Assembly: GCF_900168065.1 (NCBI RefSeq)
Contig: NZ_FUZZ01000004.1
Span: 1 to 64,000, forward strand
DNA from: Chitinophaga ginsengisegetis
GTDB taxonomy: Bacteria > Bacteroidota > Bacteroidia > Chitinophagales > Chitinophagaceae
Length of the DNA stretch: 64,000 nucleotides
Reading direction: 5' to 3'
Shown here in pieces: positions 1 through 8,583 of the stretch. Under the pieces are notes generated by a model. That model worked only from the letters and a program-made list of their open reading frames with translations, did not search any database and had not been told where the DNA came from. Position 1 is the first letter of the stretch. Every line of letters starts with the position of its first letter. The position numbers were made by a program, and so were the translations under genes.

Positions 1-3000
1 CTGGTTTTTTCAGGCTTGTGATTCTTACGGTATCATAAGTAATGGCAGAACACTTTGAATTTGAAATCTGCCAGAAGAGCAACACGGTGCTATCTGCGGG
101 AACAGTTACCGTAGTATTGGCTTTATTTTTATCTGCAAAAATTACAGAAGCCGTAGCCGGTGTAAACGACCAGGTACCTTTGGCACCCAGCTCAGTAGGA
201 GCGGTAGCGTTGAGGGTAAACACGGTTTTATCACAGGCAATCTGGTTGGTGCCGGCATCACGAACAGCCGGCTGCTTATAATTGGTAATAAATACTGTGT
301 CATTAGTAGTCAAACATGGTCCGTTGGAAATAGTCCACACCAATGAAGCAGTGTCACCAACAGGTACTTTCACAGTAGCATTCCACTGTGTTGGATTGGT
401 AATCGTAACTCTTGGATTAGGAGATGTCCATACGCCCGTTGCGCCGGCAGGAGCAGGCGTATTACCGGCTAACTGGAAGTCAGTGGCGCGTTCGCATTCT
501 GTTTGATCGGTACTTGCGTTAGCAGCATTAGGCTTGGCAAATACTTTTACTGTTACACTTGCACAGGCGGTGTTTCCACAAGGACCGGTACTTTCTGCAC
601 GTACATAATAAGTAGTGGTAGCAGTTACATTATTAAACACCACTTCAGCTCCATTATTAATGGAGGAAGCCGGAGTAACGGCTACGCTGCCTGGTAAACC
701 AGGACAGGCGCCGGTATACCATTTCCATTTATGGGTATTACCGAGAGAATCAGTTCCCAGGGAACCGCCAATCACTTTTAAAGTAACATTACCGGAAACG
801 CATATACTATCTGTGCTGGCATCAATAGCAGTAGGAGCTATGGATGGTTTCTCCACCGAAACAGAAAATGGTACAGTAACGCTACATCCATGTAAGGTGT
901 CCTCCTTTGCAGTAATTACGAAGTCGTAACTACCGGCCGGTGTGTTAGCAGGCAGCGGCACATTAAAGGTACCGGAGGTATTATTAGATGGCCATGCCTG
1001 GGCCACCGTTACAAAACCGGGCATCTTCCTGGTGCTGGCTACATCGAGTACATACTTCGTTAAAGTTCCCGGTTTCACATTGCTGTAGGCTACGGTAAAG
1101 GAGGCTACGTTATTACAAACCGCTGCTGCTGTAACACTCAGCGTAGGCTTATCCTTAATGGTGAGGTTAACGGTAGTTGAGTTCGGACCAGGACAAACGC
1201 CATTGGAGATAGTCCATGTCAACACAAAGGTTTTAGGCCGAGCATTGCTGACAACGGAGGCAATCGCATTATAAGCGGTGTCGTAGTTAATGGTGATATC
1301 CGAAGAGGTGGTACCGGGCTGTAATGTCCATTTACCGGTTTCACCAACACCTGGCTTACTGGCGTTCAACTGGAAATCACGTATCTCGCATTGTACCTGA
1401 TCCAGGCCGGCAACACTTGGTGTGAGCGGTTTGGTGTTAATGAGTGTAATCCGGTTGGTATCTGTACACGCAGCCAGCGCTTTGTTGGTAATTACCCAGA
1501 AGAGACGTACGGTATCACCCGCGGGAACACCCGTTACGCTGGTGGCGGGAGTAGTGGCACTGGTGATAACAGCTCCTTTGCTCAAACCGTCAAATGACCA
1601 GGCACCTTTCTGATCCGCAGGAGGCGTGCTCCTTTTAATATTAAAGGTAGAGGTATTACACTGTCTGTAGATAGTGTCCACATCTGCTACCGGCACCGAC
1701 CGCACATTTACCCTGAATGTGTCAACCACCACGCAGGTTTTGTTGGTCACCACAACGTTATACGCTTTGGTACCGGTATCTGCAGGAACATGGGTAATAG
1801 CAGGAACTTTACCTTTAATAGAATCAATTCCGTATTTCCATTTCCAGTTCAGGCTGTCCACGGGCGCGCCTGTTATGCCTAAGTTCAGGTTAACCTGTGC
1901 ACCAAGACAAATATTTACCGGTCCGCCTGTGATAGCAGTTACCGGTTTTTTATCTACAATAACCCTGGCAAATCCACTGTCCTTACATTGCCGCGGTTCA
2001 TTCTTCACGGAGTTCCAGCCATAATCGGCAATCCCGATAGCCCAGTAGTCTCTGGTGCTGTCGGGAAATACCGTCATTTTAGGACCAATATAAACCGGGT
2101 TCACTTTCCATTCATAGGTACTATATCCTCCATCTGCCGTCAGATCCACACTTTCGCCGATACAGATCCTGCCGGACGAAATGGTTACTTTAGGTTTGGG
2201 GAGAATAGTGATCTTGGTGTATTTCGATGGAGACGCACAGTTGCTGACGTTCCCCGATTCGAGGATATTTACCCGGTAGTATTTATGTACTATCTGGTTG
2301 GGATCCCCTTTCAGCGCGCCATCCGCAAATGTGAGCGTGTTGGTGGCTGCTCCCGAAATACCATTTCCGTTTACAACAGGAAACCAGTCGGCCGGATTAT
2401 TTTCGTCGCCGGTGTTACTGTAAAACCATTGGTATATTGGATTCTTAAAATAATCCTGGTTGGGATCATAAGTACCGTTCGGCAGATGACCATCCGGGCT
2501 ATATAACGCTTTAATAGTAATAGGAGCGCCTTCGCAAAGTGAATCCGCTCTTAATTCTGTATCAATCTGACCATCGATAAATGAGTAGATATCCGGGCTG
2601 CAATAATTAAAGCCGATATCATCTATCGCAATATCATTTCCGCAATCACCAAGACGGTCATTCACAATTTCCAGTGTAACAGCTGTTACACCTCCGGGTG
2701 TTTTAAAGCTGCCGCCATATTGCTGCCATGTTGAATAAGACAGGTTCATGGATACATCGTAAGTTTTAAACCTGGCGAGTGTATCCCACAAAGCAGCGTT
2801 AGTACTGCCCTTTTTATTAATGATAAGAAAGGTAACCCCGGCATAGTGATAACCATCCCAGTTACCTGCCGCACAGTTATTGTTAAATACACCGTAACTG
2901 TTCACGTTCAGGAACCAGGCGCTGAAATTATAAGAAGAGCCCGGACATACCTGCACATTATTTTTAGTATAGAAAGATTTTTTATTGATAGATGAGTTGG

Positions 3001-3667
3001 CGATGAGCATACCACCCACGGAATCTACGGTGCTTCCTGTGTGGTCAGTTGCCTTTACCCACTCACTTCTTATTTGTGTATGCCAGAAGATATTGTAACT
3101 GTCATCAATAAAATTAGCCCCGTTCAGAGGCATGGGTACATAGTTATATCCGGTAACCGCTGCGTTGGAGCGGCTGTCGGTTGCATTCTTTTTAAATTTA
3201 CCAAAGTCCTCCAGGAAATCGCTCTTGCTGGTGGTATTACCCAAACAGGGTTGAATAGTACAGTCTTTTACATAAATAGGCTTTTTAACTGTATACTTAT
3301 TGTTTCCTCTGAACAACACTACGGTGACCTGGTACTGGCTGGCGTCGTTGAATTTAATGGTCAGAGAGTTCTTATTAATATTTGTGCTGTTATCCCGCAG
3401 CTGTCCCACTAACTCATGGCCTGGCCTGTTGTCAGTGGTGAAGAGAACATCATAGGTCCCCCCCGTGATGGTCCAGGTAGCCGAATCCGCGTAGTTACTG
3501 GTGTTATTCCAGAAAAAGGCATTCATACTGGCGAAACTTCCCTTACATATAGTATCGGGAAGGTTCATAAAAGGAGTGCCGTTTGCCGGCGCAGATTGTG
3601 CTGCCACCTGCTTATTAAGCAGCACAAACCCCAGTATCAGGTACAAAAAGGTTAATAGTCGTTTCAT
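1..3667 (-). CDS. Giant secreted Ig/PKD-like repeat surface protein (C-terminus outside window)
   Basis: The frame opens with ATG at 3667 and stays open to the left edge, giving at least 1222 residues. It begins with a signal peptide (MKRLLTFLYLILGFVLL, then AAQS). An N-terminal part of about 350 residues looks like a jelly-roll ligand-binding module. After it come many repeated modules of about 80-90 residues. They share recurring phrases such as CxxxxxFxLxA, GxWSF or GKWTL, VxVPxGDTxxLxW and ISNGxC, typical of Ig/PKD-like domains in Bacteroidota gliding-motility or adhesin proteins. Such proteins usually end in a type IX secretion sorting domain, which would lie outside the window. The exact ligand cannot be told. 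No broken frame was seen. Identification as a large cell-surface repeat protein is firm; a role in adhesion or gliding is inferred. Confidence 0.85.
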   Translation of the reverse strand, partial: MKRLLTFLYLILGFVLLNKQVAAQSAPANGTPFMNLPDTICKGSFASMNAFFWNNTSNYADSATWTITGGTYDVLFTTDNRPGHELVGQLRDNSTNINKNSLTIKFNDASQYQVTVVLFRGNNKYTVKKPIYVKDCTIQPCLGNTTSKSDFLEDFGKFKKNATDSRSNAAVTGYNYVPMPLNGANFIDDSYNIFWHTQIRSEWVKATDHTGSTVDSVGGMLIANSSINKKSFYTKNNVQVCPGSSYNFSAWFLNVNSYGVFNNNCAAGNWDGYHYAGVTFLIINKKGSTNAALWDTLARFKTYDVSMNLSYSTWQQYGGSFKTPGGVTAVTLEIVNDRLGDCGNDIAIDDIGFNYCSPDIYSFIDGQIDTELRADSLCEGAPITIKALYSPDGHLPNGTYDPNQDYFKNPIYQWFYSNTGDENNPADWFPVVNGNGISGAATNTLTFADGALKGDPNQIVHKYYRVNILESGNVSNCASPSKYTKITILPKPKVTISSGRICIGESVDLTADGGYSTYEWKVNPVYIGPKMTVFPDSTRDYWAIGIADYGWNSVKNEPRQCKDSGFARVIVDKKPVTAITGGPVNICLGAQVNLNLGITGAPVDSLNWKWKYGIDSIKGKVPAITHVPADTGTKAYNVVVTNKTCVVVDTFRVNVRSVPVADVDTIYRQCNTSTFNIKRSTPPADQKGAWSFDGLSKGAVITSATTPATSVTGVPAGDTVRLFWVITNKALAACTDTNRITLINTKPLTPSVAGLDQVQCEIRDFQLNASKPGVGETGKWTLQPGTTSSDITINYDTAYNAIASVVSNARPKTFVLTWTISNGVCPGPNSTTVNLTIKDKPTLSVTAAAVCNNVASFTVAYSNVKPGTLTKYVLDVASTRKMPGFVTVAQAWPSNNTSGTFNVPLPANTPAGSYDFVITAKEDTLHGCSVTVPFSVSVEKPSIAPTAIDASTDSICVSGNVTLKVIGGSLGTDSLGNTHKWKWYTGACPGLPGSVAVTPASSINNGAEVVFNNVTATTTYYVRAESTGPCGNTACASVTVKVFAKPNAANASTDQTECERATDFQLAGNTPAPAGATGVWTSPNPRVTITNPTQWNATVKVPVGDTASLVWTISNGPCLTTNDTVFITNYKQPAVRDAGTNQIACDKTVFTLNATAPTELGAKGTWSFTPATASVIFADKNKANTTVTVPADSTVLLFWQISNSKCSAITYDTVRITSLKKP

Positions 3668-4095
3668 AGGTGCAAACAGTTAAGTAAGAAAAGTATCAGG
3701 GTTGAGCAGTTTGTTTGCTCAATCCATATTGTACCTCAACTCTTTACATCGGTTATTTTTCCCGGACGGTTTTTTCCGGCAGAGGGTGGAGCAAGTGTAA
3801 AATGGTTTCATAGGCGTCAGGTGTTTATACATGGTATGGCTAAAATATATAATTAAAATAAGATTAAAATTAGATATAATATAGTGAAATAAAAAAAGTA
3901 TCATTATTTGTAATATGATAAAGTGCCAGATAAGTTGGAGGAATGGGTTAGCGAAAAATTGATTGTCAATTGCTTAAAGGGGGTAAAAAAATATCAGAAA
4001 AGTTATCCACATTCAGGATGGGAGCCGAATTATTTGCAGGAGACTGTGCTTTATTAAATTATTTTCATACCTTTGCAGACCAAATTTGATGTAAG
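3668..4095. other. AT-rich divergent intergenic region
   Basis: This gap of 428 bases separates the divergent surface-protein and bL35 genes. It is strongly AT-rich. A 61-codon minus-strand frame (3719-3904) has no family resemblance and is probably chance. No infC (IF3) gene lies here, although infC often precedes rpmI in bacteria. The only recognisable signal is the promoter box listed separately. Confidence 0.6.
4068..4075 (+). promoter_or_regulatory. -7 box of the rpmI-rplT promoter
   Basis: TACCTTTG matches the Bacteroidota -7 consensus TAnnTTTG and ends 20 bases before the rpmI ATG, which would give a very short leader. A matching -33 TTG at the usual spacing is not evident. Confidence 0.55.
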
Positions 4096-4293
4096 ATGCC
4101 CAAAGTAAAGACACATTCCCGTGCCAAGAAAACGTTCAAGGTTGGTGGGAACGGACAGATTAAGCGGTTCATGGCCTTCAAAAGCCACTTACTGACTAAA
4201 AAATCTACGAAAAGAAAACGTAGCTTAAGAGGTAGTACGCTGGTTCATGAAGCAAATCTTAACCTGGTTAAGAGAATGCTCGGAATGCGCTAG
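4096..4293 (+). CDS. rpmI: 50S ribosomal protein bL35
   Basis: This 65-residue, very basic protein starts [15 protein letters not shown], the family hallmark, and ends in the conserved region around [16 protein letters not shown]. bL35 is a structural protein of the large ribosomal subunit. The length is normal. It is followed after 48 bases by rplT in the usual rpmI-rplT order, so the two are almost certainly co-transcribed. The start is fixed by the conserved MPKxKTH N-terminus. Confidence 0.98.
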   Translation: MPKVKTHSRAKKTFKVGGNGQIKRFMAFKSHLLTKKSTKRKRSLRGSTLVHEANLNLVKRMLGMR

Positions 4294-4341
4294 TATCTGT
4301 CAAAAGAATCGAATTTTATAACCTGAGAAAAAACAAAGCAA

Positions 4342-4686
4342 ATGCCTCGTTCAGTTAATGCCGTAGCTTCAAGAGCCCGGAGAAAAAGGATCTTAAAGCA
4401 AGCCAAAGGCTTCTACGGTAAAAGAAAAAATGTGTACACCGTAGCAAAGAACGTTCTTGAAAAAGGACTCACTTATAGCTATGTTGGCCGTAAATTAAAG
4501 AAAAGAAACTATCGCCAGCTGTGGATCGCCCGTATCAACGCTGCTGTTAGAGCGGAAGGGTTGACCTATTCTGTGTTTATGAACAAATTAGCCGGTAAGA
4601 ATATCGACCTGAACAGAAAAGTTCTCGCTGATCTGGCTATGAATGAACCAGAAACATTTAAAGCACTGGTAGCTTCTGTAAAGTAA
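4342..4686 (+). CDS. rplT: 50S ribosomal protein bL20
   Basis: This 114-residue basic protein begins [19 protein letters not shown] and carries the conserved [13 protein letters not shown] segment of bL20. It binds 23S rRNA early in large-subunit assembly, and in many bacteria bL20 also represses its own operon; no leader structure for this could be established here. The length is normal. It stops 3 bases before the convergent stop codon of ispE, and no terminator hairpin is visible between them. Confidence 0.98.
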   Translation: MPRSVNAVASRARRKRILKQAKGFYGKRKNVYTVAKNVLEKGLTYSYVGRKLKKRNYRQLWIARINAAVRAEGLTYSVFMNKLAGKNIDLNRKVLADLAMNEPETFKALVASVK

Positions 4687-4689
4687 GAC

Positions 4690-5499
4690 TTACCTGATAG
4701 TAAATACCCGGTAGCTGGCATCCCACAGGATGTCAGCTATTTTGTTTTTAGGATATATCCCGAATATCGCAGAACCACTACCACTCATCGCTGCGTATAT
4801 CGCCCCGGAAGCATACATCTGCTCCTTTATCGCCCCCAGCACGGAATGTGCCCGGAACACCGGCGCCTCAAAATCGTTCGTCACTATATCTTTCCATTCT
4901 TCCACCGGCAGCTGGATCATCTCCCGGAGCGAATGAACCGGCGTACCCGGAATGAGTTGCTTAAATGCCCAGCCCGTATTTACATGAATACCCGGATGTA
5001 CCAGCAAAAAGGAGTAGCCGGACAAATCCAGCGTTATCTCTTCCATGATTTCTCCACGCCCGGTGGCATAGCAAGGCTTATTGACAACAAAAAAAGGGCA
5101 ATCACTGCCCAGTTGAGCGGCATAGTTCACCAGCGCAGCTTCCGGAAGCCCCAGCTGGTATTTCTGGTTCAGGAGCTGCAGCATAAATGCGGCATCCGCA
5201 GAACCACCACCCAGGCCGGCGCCAATGGGTATGTTCTTCAGTAAATGAATGTTCACTGGTTGCAATTGCGGAAAGTCGGCCTGCAACAACTGAAATGCCC
5301 GTATACAAAGATTATCAGCTGCATCACCGGGAACCGGAATGCCGCTGCTTTCAAACTGAAGCTGCGTATGCGTAATTACCTCCAGTGCGTCATTAACGGG
5401 CAGGGGGTAGAAGATGGTTTCCAGGTCATGGAAACCATCCGGGCGCCTACCGGTAACATGCAGGCCCAGGTTTATTTTACAGTTTGGAAATACAATCAT
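4690..5499 (-). CDS. ispE: 4-diphosphocytidyl-2-C-methyl-D-erythritol kinase
   Basis: This 269-residue GHMP-family kinase phosphorylates CDP-methylerythritol in the non-mevalonate isoprenoid pathway. The N-terminal motif FPNCKINLGLHVTGRRPDGF is the family signature. The ATP-binding loop PIGAGLGGGSADAA lies near residue 95, and the third GHMP motif (AAMSGSGSAIFG) is near the C-terminus. The longer frame would need a TTG start at 5523; the ATG at 5499 (MIVFPNCK) matches the family start and was chosen. It ends convergently with rplT. Confidence 0.95.
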   Translation of the reverse strand: MIVFPNCKINLGLHVTGRRPDGFHDLETIFYPLPVNDALEVITHTQLQFESSGIPVPGDAADNLCIRAFQLLQADFPQLQPVNIHLLKNIPIGAGLGGGSADAAFMLQLLNQKYQLGLPEAALVNYAAQLGSDCPFFVVNKPCYATGRGEIMEEITLDLSGYSFLLVHPGIHVNTGWAFKQLIPGTPVHSLREMIQLPVEEWKDIVTNDFEAPVFRAHSVLGAIKEQMYASGAIYAAMSGSGSAIFGIYPKNKIADILWDASYRVFTIR

Positions 5500-5573
5500 A
5501 TAGTTAATTGCACGGCAAACCAACAGCTACAGTCTTTACACCGCCGGCTGCAGGGAGTATACGAAATAAAAGG

Positions 5574-6173
5574 TTATTTGCTTTTGCGGCTGTTGATCTC
5601 ATCGCGGATAGCGATGGCACGGATATAATCTTCCTGTTCCAGCACTTCCTGTAACAGGGTCGTTAATTCCTCTACATTCAATGCTTTCAGGTCATCTTCT
5701 ACACCTTTCTCATGCTCTGAAATAGTAGGGGTTACCGGCTTATTGGTTTTCTTGCCGGCAGGGTCATCCAGCAGGATCCCTGCGCTGTTGAGGATATTTT
5801 CAAAAGTATAAATAGGGCATCCAAAGCGAACTGCGAGGGCCAGTGCATCCGATGTCCTGGAATCTATCTCTATTGTTTCGTCGTTGTTAGAACAGATAAG
5901 CTTTGAGTAAAAGATGCCTTCCTGCAGATTACTAATGACCACCTCCTGTAATTCTACATTAAAGGCGTTCATAAAGTTTTTCATCAGGTCGTGTGTTAAA
6001 GGCCGGCTGGGTTGCATTTTTTCCAGAGCTACTGCAATCGCCTGCGCTTCAAAGCCACCAATCACAATAGGCAAACGGCGCAAACCGTTTACTTCTCCCA
6101 GTACCACGGCATATGAATGAGTCTGCGTAATGCTGTGCGATAAAGCAACTATTTCCAGTTCTATTTTTCTCAT
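5574..6173 (-). CDS. Bifunctional nuclease (DUF151) family protein with C-terminal UVR motif
   Basis: This 199-residue protein has two parts. Residues about 1-135 are the bifunctional-nuclease/DUF151 domain: MRKIELEIVALSHSITQTHS, LPIVIGGFEAQAIA, and RTSDALALAVRFGCPIY with its conserved acidic and Arg positions. After a polar linker, residues about 165-197 (LTTLLQEVLEQEDYIRAIAI, ending RDEI) form a UVR-type helical hairpin as in UvrB/UvrC and McsA. Members of this family have been reported to have nuclease activity; the cellular role here is unknown. It lies 74 bases upstream of ispE on the same strand, so the two may be co-transcribed. Confidence 0.85.
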   Translation of the reverse strand: MRKIELEIVALSHSITQTHSYAVVLGEVNGLRRLPIVIGGFEAQAIAVALEKMQPSRPLTHDLMKNFMNAFNVELQEVVISNLQEGIFYSKLICSNNDETIEIDSRTSDALALAVRFGCPIYTFENILNSAGILLDDPAGKKTNKPVTPTISEHEKGVEDDLKALNVEELTTLLQEVLEQEDYIRAIAIRDEINSRKSK

Positions 6174-6273
6174 ATCTGTCTTGCGTTGTCGCTGAATAGT
6201 TTGTAAGACCGTGAAGTTAGAAAAATATTCCTTATCTAAAAAAAATCTATAATGATAAATCTATGATATAAGA

Positions 6274-6353
6274 ATTACGGTACAGGAATTACGAATGAAA
6301 AATCAACACGATCTTAAAAATTGAATACCTCACTCGTAATTCTTATACCGTAA
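6274..6353. repeat. Long imperfect inverted repeat
   Basis: The arm TTACGGTACAGGAATTACGA (6274-6293) pairs with TCGTAATTCTTATACCGTAA (6334-6353) with about three mismatches. The pairing continues inward for a few bases (CGAATGA with TCACTCG), leaving a loop of about 32 bases. It lies just downstream of etfA. It could act as a hairpin terminator or mRNA-stabilising element, or be a copy of an interspersed palindromic repeat. Confidence 0.6.
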
Positions 6354-6362
6354 ACCCTTTGA

Positions 6363-7334
6363 TTAGCGCTGTTTCAGCTTTTTCACTGCGTCCGTAAGCT
6401 TAGGCACTATTTCAAATGCATCACCTACTATGCCATAATCTGCTGCTTTGAAAAAAGGCGCTTCCGGATCCTTGTTAATGACCACAATCACCTTGCTGCC
6501 GTTCACACCGGCGAGGTGCTGAATGGCCCCGGAAATGCCCACCGCGATGTAAAGGTTGGGGCGTACCGTTAAACCAGTCTGACCCACATGCTCATGATGC
6601 GGACGCCAGCCTGCATCAGCTACCGGGCGGGAACTTGCAGTTGCAGCTCCCAGCGCCTTTGCCAGGTCTTCCAGGATTCCCCAGTTTTCAGGACCCTTCA
6701 TACCACGGCCACCACTCACAATTACCTCAGCTTCGGTTAACGGCACTTCGCCGCTCACGGTTTCAGTTTTCACCACCTTCACTTTAAAATCAGCATCGCT
6801 GATAGCGGGAGAGAAGGCTTCTACTGTTGCTGTGGCAGTTCCCGGGTTAGCAGGGAAGGTATTGGGTATAATGGCAATCACTTTCTTATCTGAGGTAATA
6901 TTGATATTGGCAAAAGCCTTACCGGAGAATACGTTCTTCTTTACCACAAAACCGTTGGTCGTATCCGGATAGGAGATGGCGCCGGCCACCAGCCCCGCTT
7001 TCAGCCTGGCAGATACTCTCGGTGCTATGGCTTTACCATCAAAATTATGAGGGAAGATCAGCACCTTACTGCCTTCCTTTTCTGCTGCTTCAGCAATAGC
7101 TTTAGTATATACAATGCTTTCCACTTCATGTAACCGGGCATCTGCTGCGTGTAAAACTTTCTGAGCGCCATAGTTGCCCAGTGCGGCCAGCTCGGCTGCG
7201 TCAACAGGACCCAGTACCAGTGCTGTAGCAGTAGTACCCAGCTGTTCAGCCACTTTAGCGCCATATTGCACGGCTTCCAGTGCCGCTTTCTTGATTTTAC
7301 CCTGTGCCTGGTCGGCGAATATTAATATAGACAT
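6363..7334 (-). CDS. etfA: Electron transfer flavoprotein alpha subunit
   Basis: This 323-residue protein has an N-terminal adenine-nucleotide-like fold and a C-terminal FAD-binding domain. The FAD signature is clear: SGGRGMKGPENWGILEDLA, then RPVADAGWRPHHEHVGQTG, GISGAIQHLAGVNGSKVIVV and NKDPEAPFFKAADYGIVGD. With EtfB it forms the soluble FAD dimer that collects electrons from acyl-CoA dehydrogenases and passes them to ETF:quinone oxidoreductase. It follows etfB after 36 bases on the same strand, so they form an operon. The ATG at 7334 gives a normal family length. Confidence 0.97.
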   Translation of the reverse strand: MSILIFADQAQGKIKKAALEAVQYGAKVAEQLGTTATALVLGPVDAAELAALGNYGAQKVLHAADARLHEVESIVYTKAIAEAAEKEGSKVLIFPHNFDGKAIAPRVSARLKAGLVAGAISYPDTTNGFVVKKNVFSGKAFANINITSDKKVIAIIPNTFPANPGTATATVEAFSPAISDADFKVKVVKTETVSGEVPLTEAEVIVSGGRGMKGPENWGILEDLAKALGAATASSRPVADAGWRPHHEHVGQTGLTVRPNLYIAVGISGAIQHLAGVNGSKVIVVINKDPEAPFFKAADYGIVGDAFEIVPKLTDAVKKLKQR

Positions 7335-7370
7335 GAATAATTTAATTAGTAGTTGAGAGATAGTTTACCC

Positions 7371-8111
7371 TTAGATCACTTTGGCTTCTTCGTGAAGTAA
7401 TTTCACCAGTTCGTCCACGTTATCAGGACTGATCAGTTTAACGCCGGCCTTTGCAGGAGGCAGTTCAAAGCTTACTACGGAAGTGAGGGCATCTGCGGCA
7501 ACAGGTTCCACCACCGTGAGGGGTTTGGTTCTGGCTGCCATAATACCGCGCATATTGGGGATCCGGGCTTCTGCCATTCCTTTCTGGCAGGAAACAACTA
7601 CCGGTAGCGATACTTCACAAACTTCTTCTCCGCCTTCTATTTCCCTGTTAACGGTAGCTACTGTACCATTCAGGTCAAATTTGGCAGCTATGGATACATA
7701 GGGCCGTTCCAGCAGCTCCGCCACCATACCGCCTATACCGGAACCATTGTAATCAATGGTTTCTTTCCCGGTAAAAATAATATCGTATTGTTTATCCTTT
7801 GCATGCGCAGCTATCTGCGATGCAATATAGTAACTGTCTGCACTATCCGCATTTACACGGAATGCCTCGTCTCCGCCCAAAGCCAGGGCCTTGCGGATCA
7901 CAGGATCACAATCTGCACCACCTACCGTAATGAGATGCACATCAGCCCCTATGGTTTCTTTCAGCTCCAGCGCCCTTACCAATGCATACCATTCATCGTA
8001 CGGATTAATAATAAACTGTACACCAGCCTCATTGAATTTCGTGTTATTGTCCGTGAAAGCTATTTTTGCAGTCGTGTCCGGAGTTTTGCTGATACATACT
8101 AAAATCTTCAT
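7371..8111 (-). CDS. etfB: Electron transfer flavoprotein beta subunit
   Basis: This 246-residue protein starts MKILVCISKTPDTTAKIAF and shows the EtfB pattern NPYDEWYALVRALELKE near residue 47, plus the nucleotide-binding and partner region DYNGSGIGGMVAELL. It binds AMP and docks with partner dehydrogenases as the EtfA/EtfB heterodimer. A longer frame would need a TTG codon at 8150, so the ATG at 8111 was chosen. It is first in the etfBA operon and is divergent from the TPR-protein gene, with a 136-base AT-rich promoter region between them. Confidence 0.96.
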   Translation of the reverse strand: MKILVCISKTPDTTAKIAFTDNNTKFNEAGVQFIINPYDEWYALVRALELKETIGADVHLITVGGADCDPVIRKALALGGDEAFRVNADSADSYYIASQIAAHAKDKQYDIIFTGKETIDYNGSGIGGMVAELLERPYVSIAAKFDLNGTVATVNREIEGGEEVCEVSLPVVVSCQKGMAEARIPNMRGIMAARTKPLTVVEPVAADALTSVVSFELPPAKAGVKLISPDNVDELVKLLHEEAKVI

Positions 8112-8247
8112 GGCCTTAAACTGTTTTGTTTTAAAATGCGGTAATAGCAAATATATCTAAATAATATACGCCAACCGCAGAGAGGGAAGATGATTTTAAT
8201 CAGTGTCAGAGATCGACATATTGTATAATTAAATAATAACAAACGGA

Positions 8248-8559
8248 ATGGACAGAATCGCACAAATAAAGCAGTTCCTGGCAGCCACACCTAACGACAG
8301 CTTCCTGAAACATGCGTTGGCGCTGGAATATATTAAGCTCAACGACGACGTAACCGCCAGGCAGTTGTTCGAAGAACTGCTGGCTCATGAACCCGGCTAT
8401 GTAGGTTCTTATTATCACCTGGGGAAGTTACTGGAACGTGCAGGTGATAACGCCGCTGCCATCAGCACCTATGAAAAAGGAATGGCAATGGCTAAAGCAG
8501 GTAATGAAAGACATGCATACAACGAATTACAGTCGGCCTACGAAGACCTGGTATACTGA
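8248..8559 (+). CDS. Small tetratricopeptide-repeat protein
   Basis: This 103-residue protein consists mainly of TPR helices: FLKHALALEYIKLNDDVTAR at about residues 19-38, then a canonical repeat GSYYHLGKLLERAGDNAAAI at about 52-71. There is no signal peptide or membrane segment, so it is probably a cytoplasmic adaptor. It precedes tilS by 24 bases on the same strand and is probably co-transcribed with it. No specific partner can be inferred. Confidence 0.8.
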   Translation: MDRIAQIKQFLAATPNDSFLKHALALEYIKLNDDVTARQLFEELLAHEPGYVGSYYHLGKLLERAGDNAAAISTYEKGMAMAKAGNERHAYNELQSAYEDLVY

Positions 8560-8583
8560 TATTATTAATCCAACAAACAACGC

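Noticed and set aside
3719-3904. A 61-codon minus-strand frame in the gap before rpmI
   Set aside because: It is AT-driven, with low-complexity Ile/Leu/Phe residues, no supported start signal and no neighbouring terminator.
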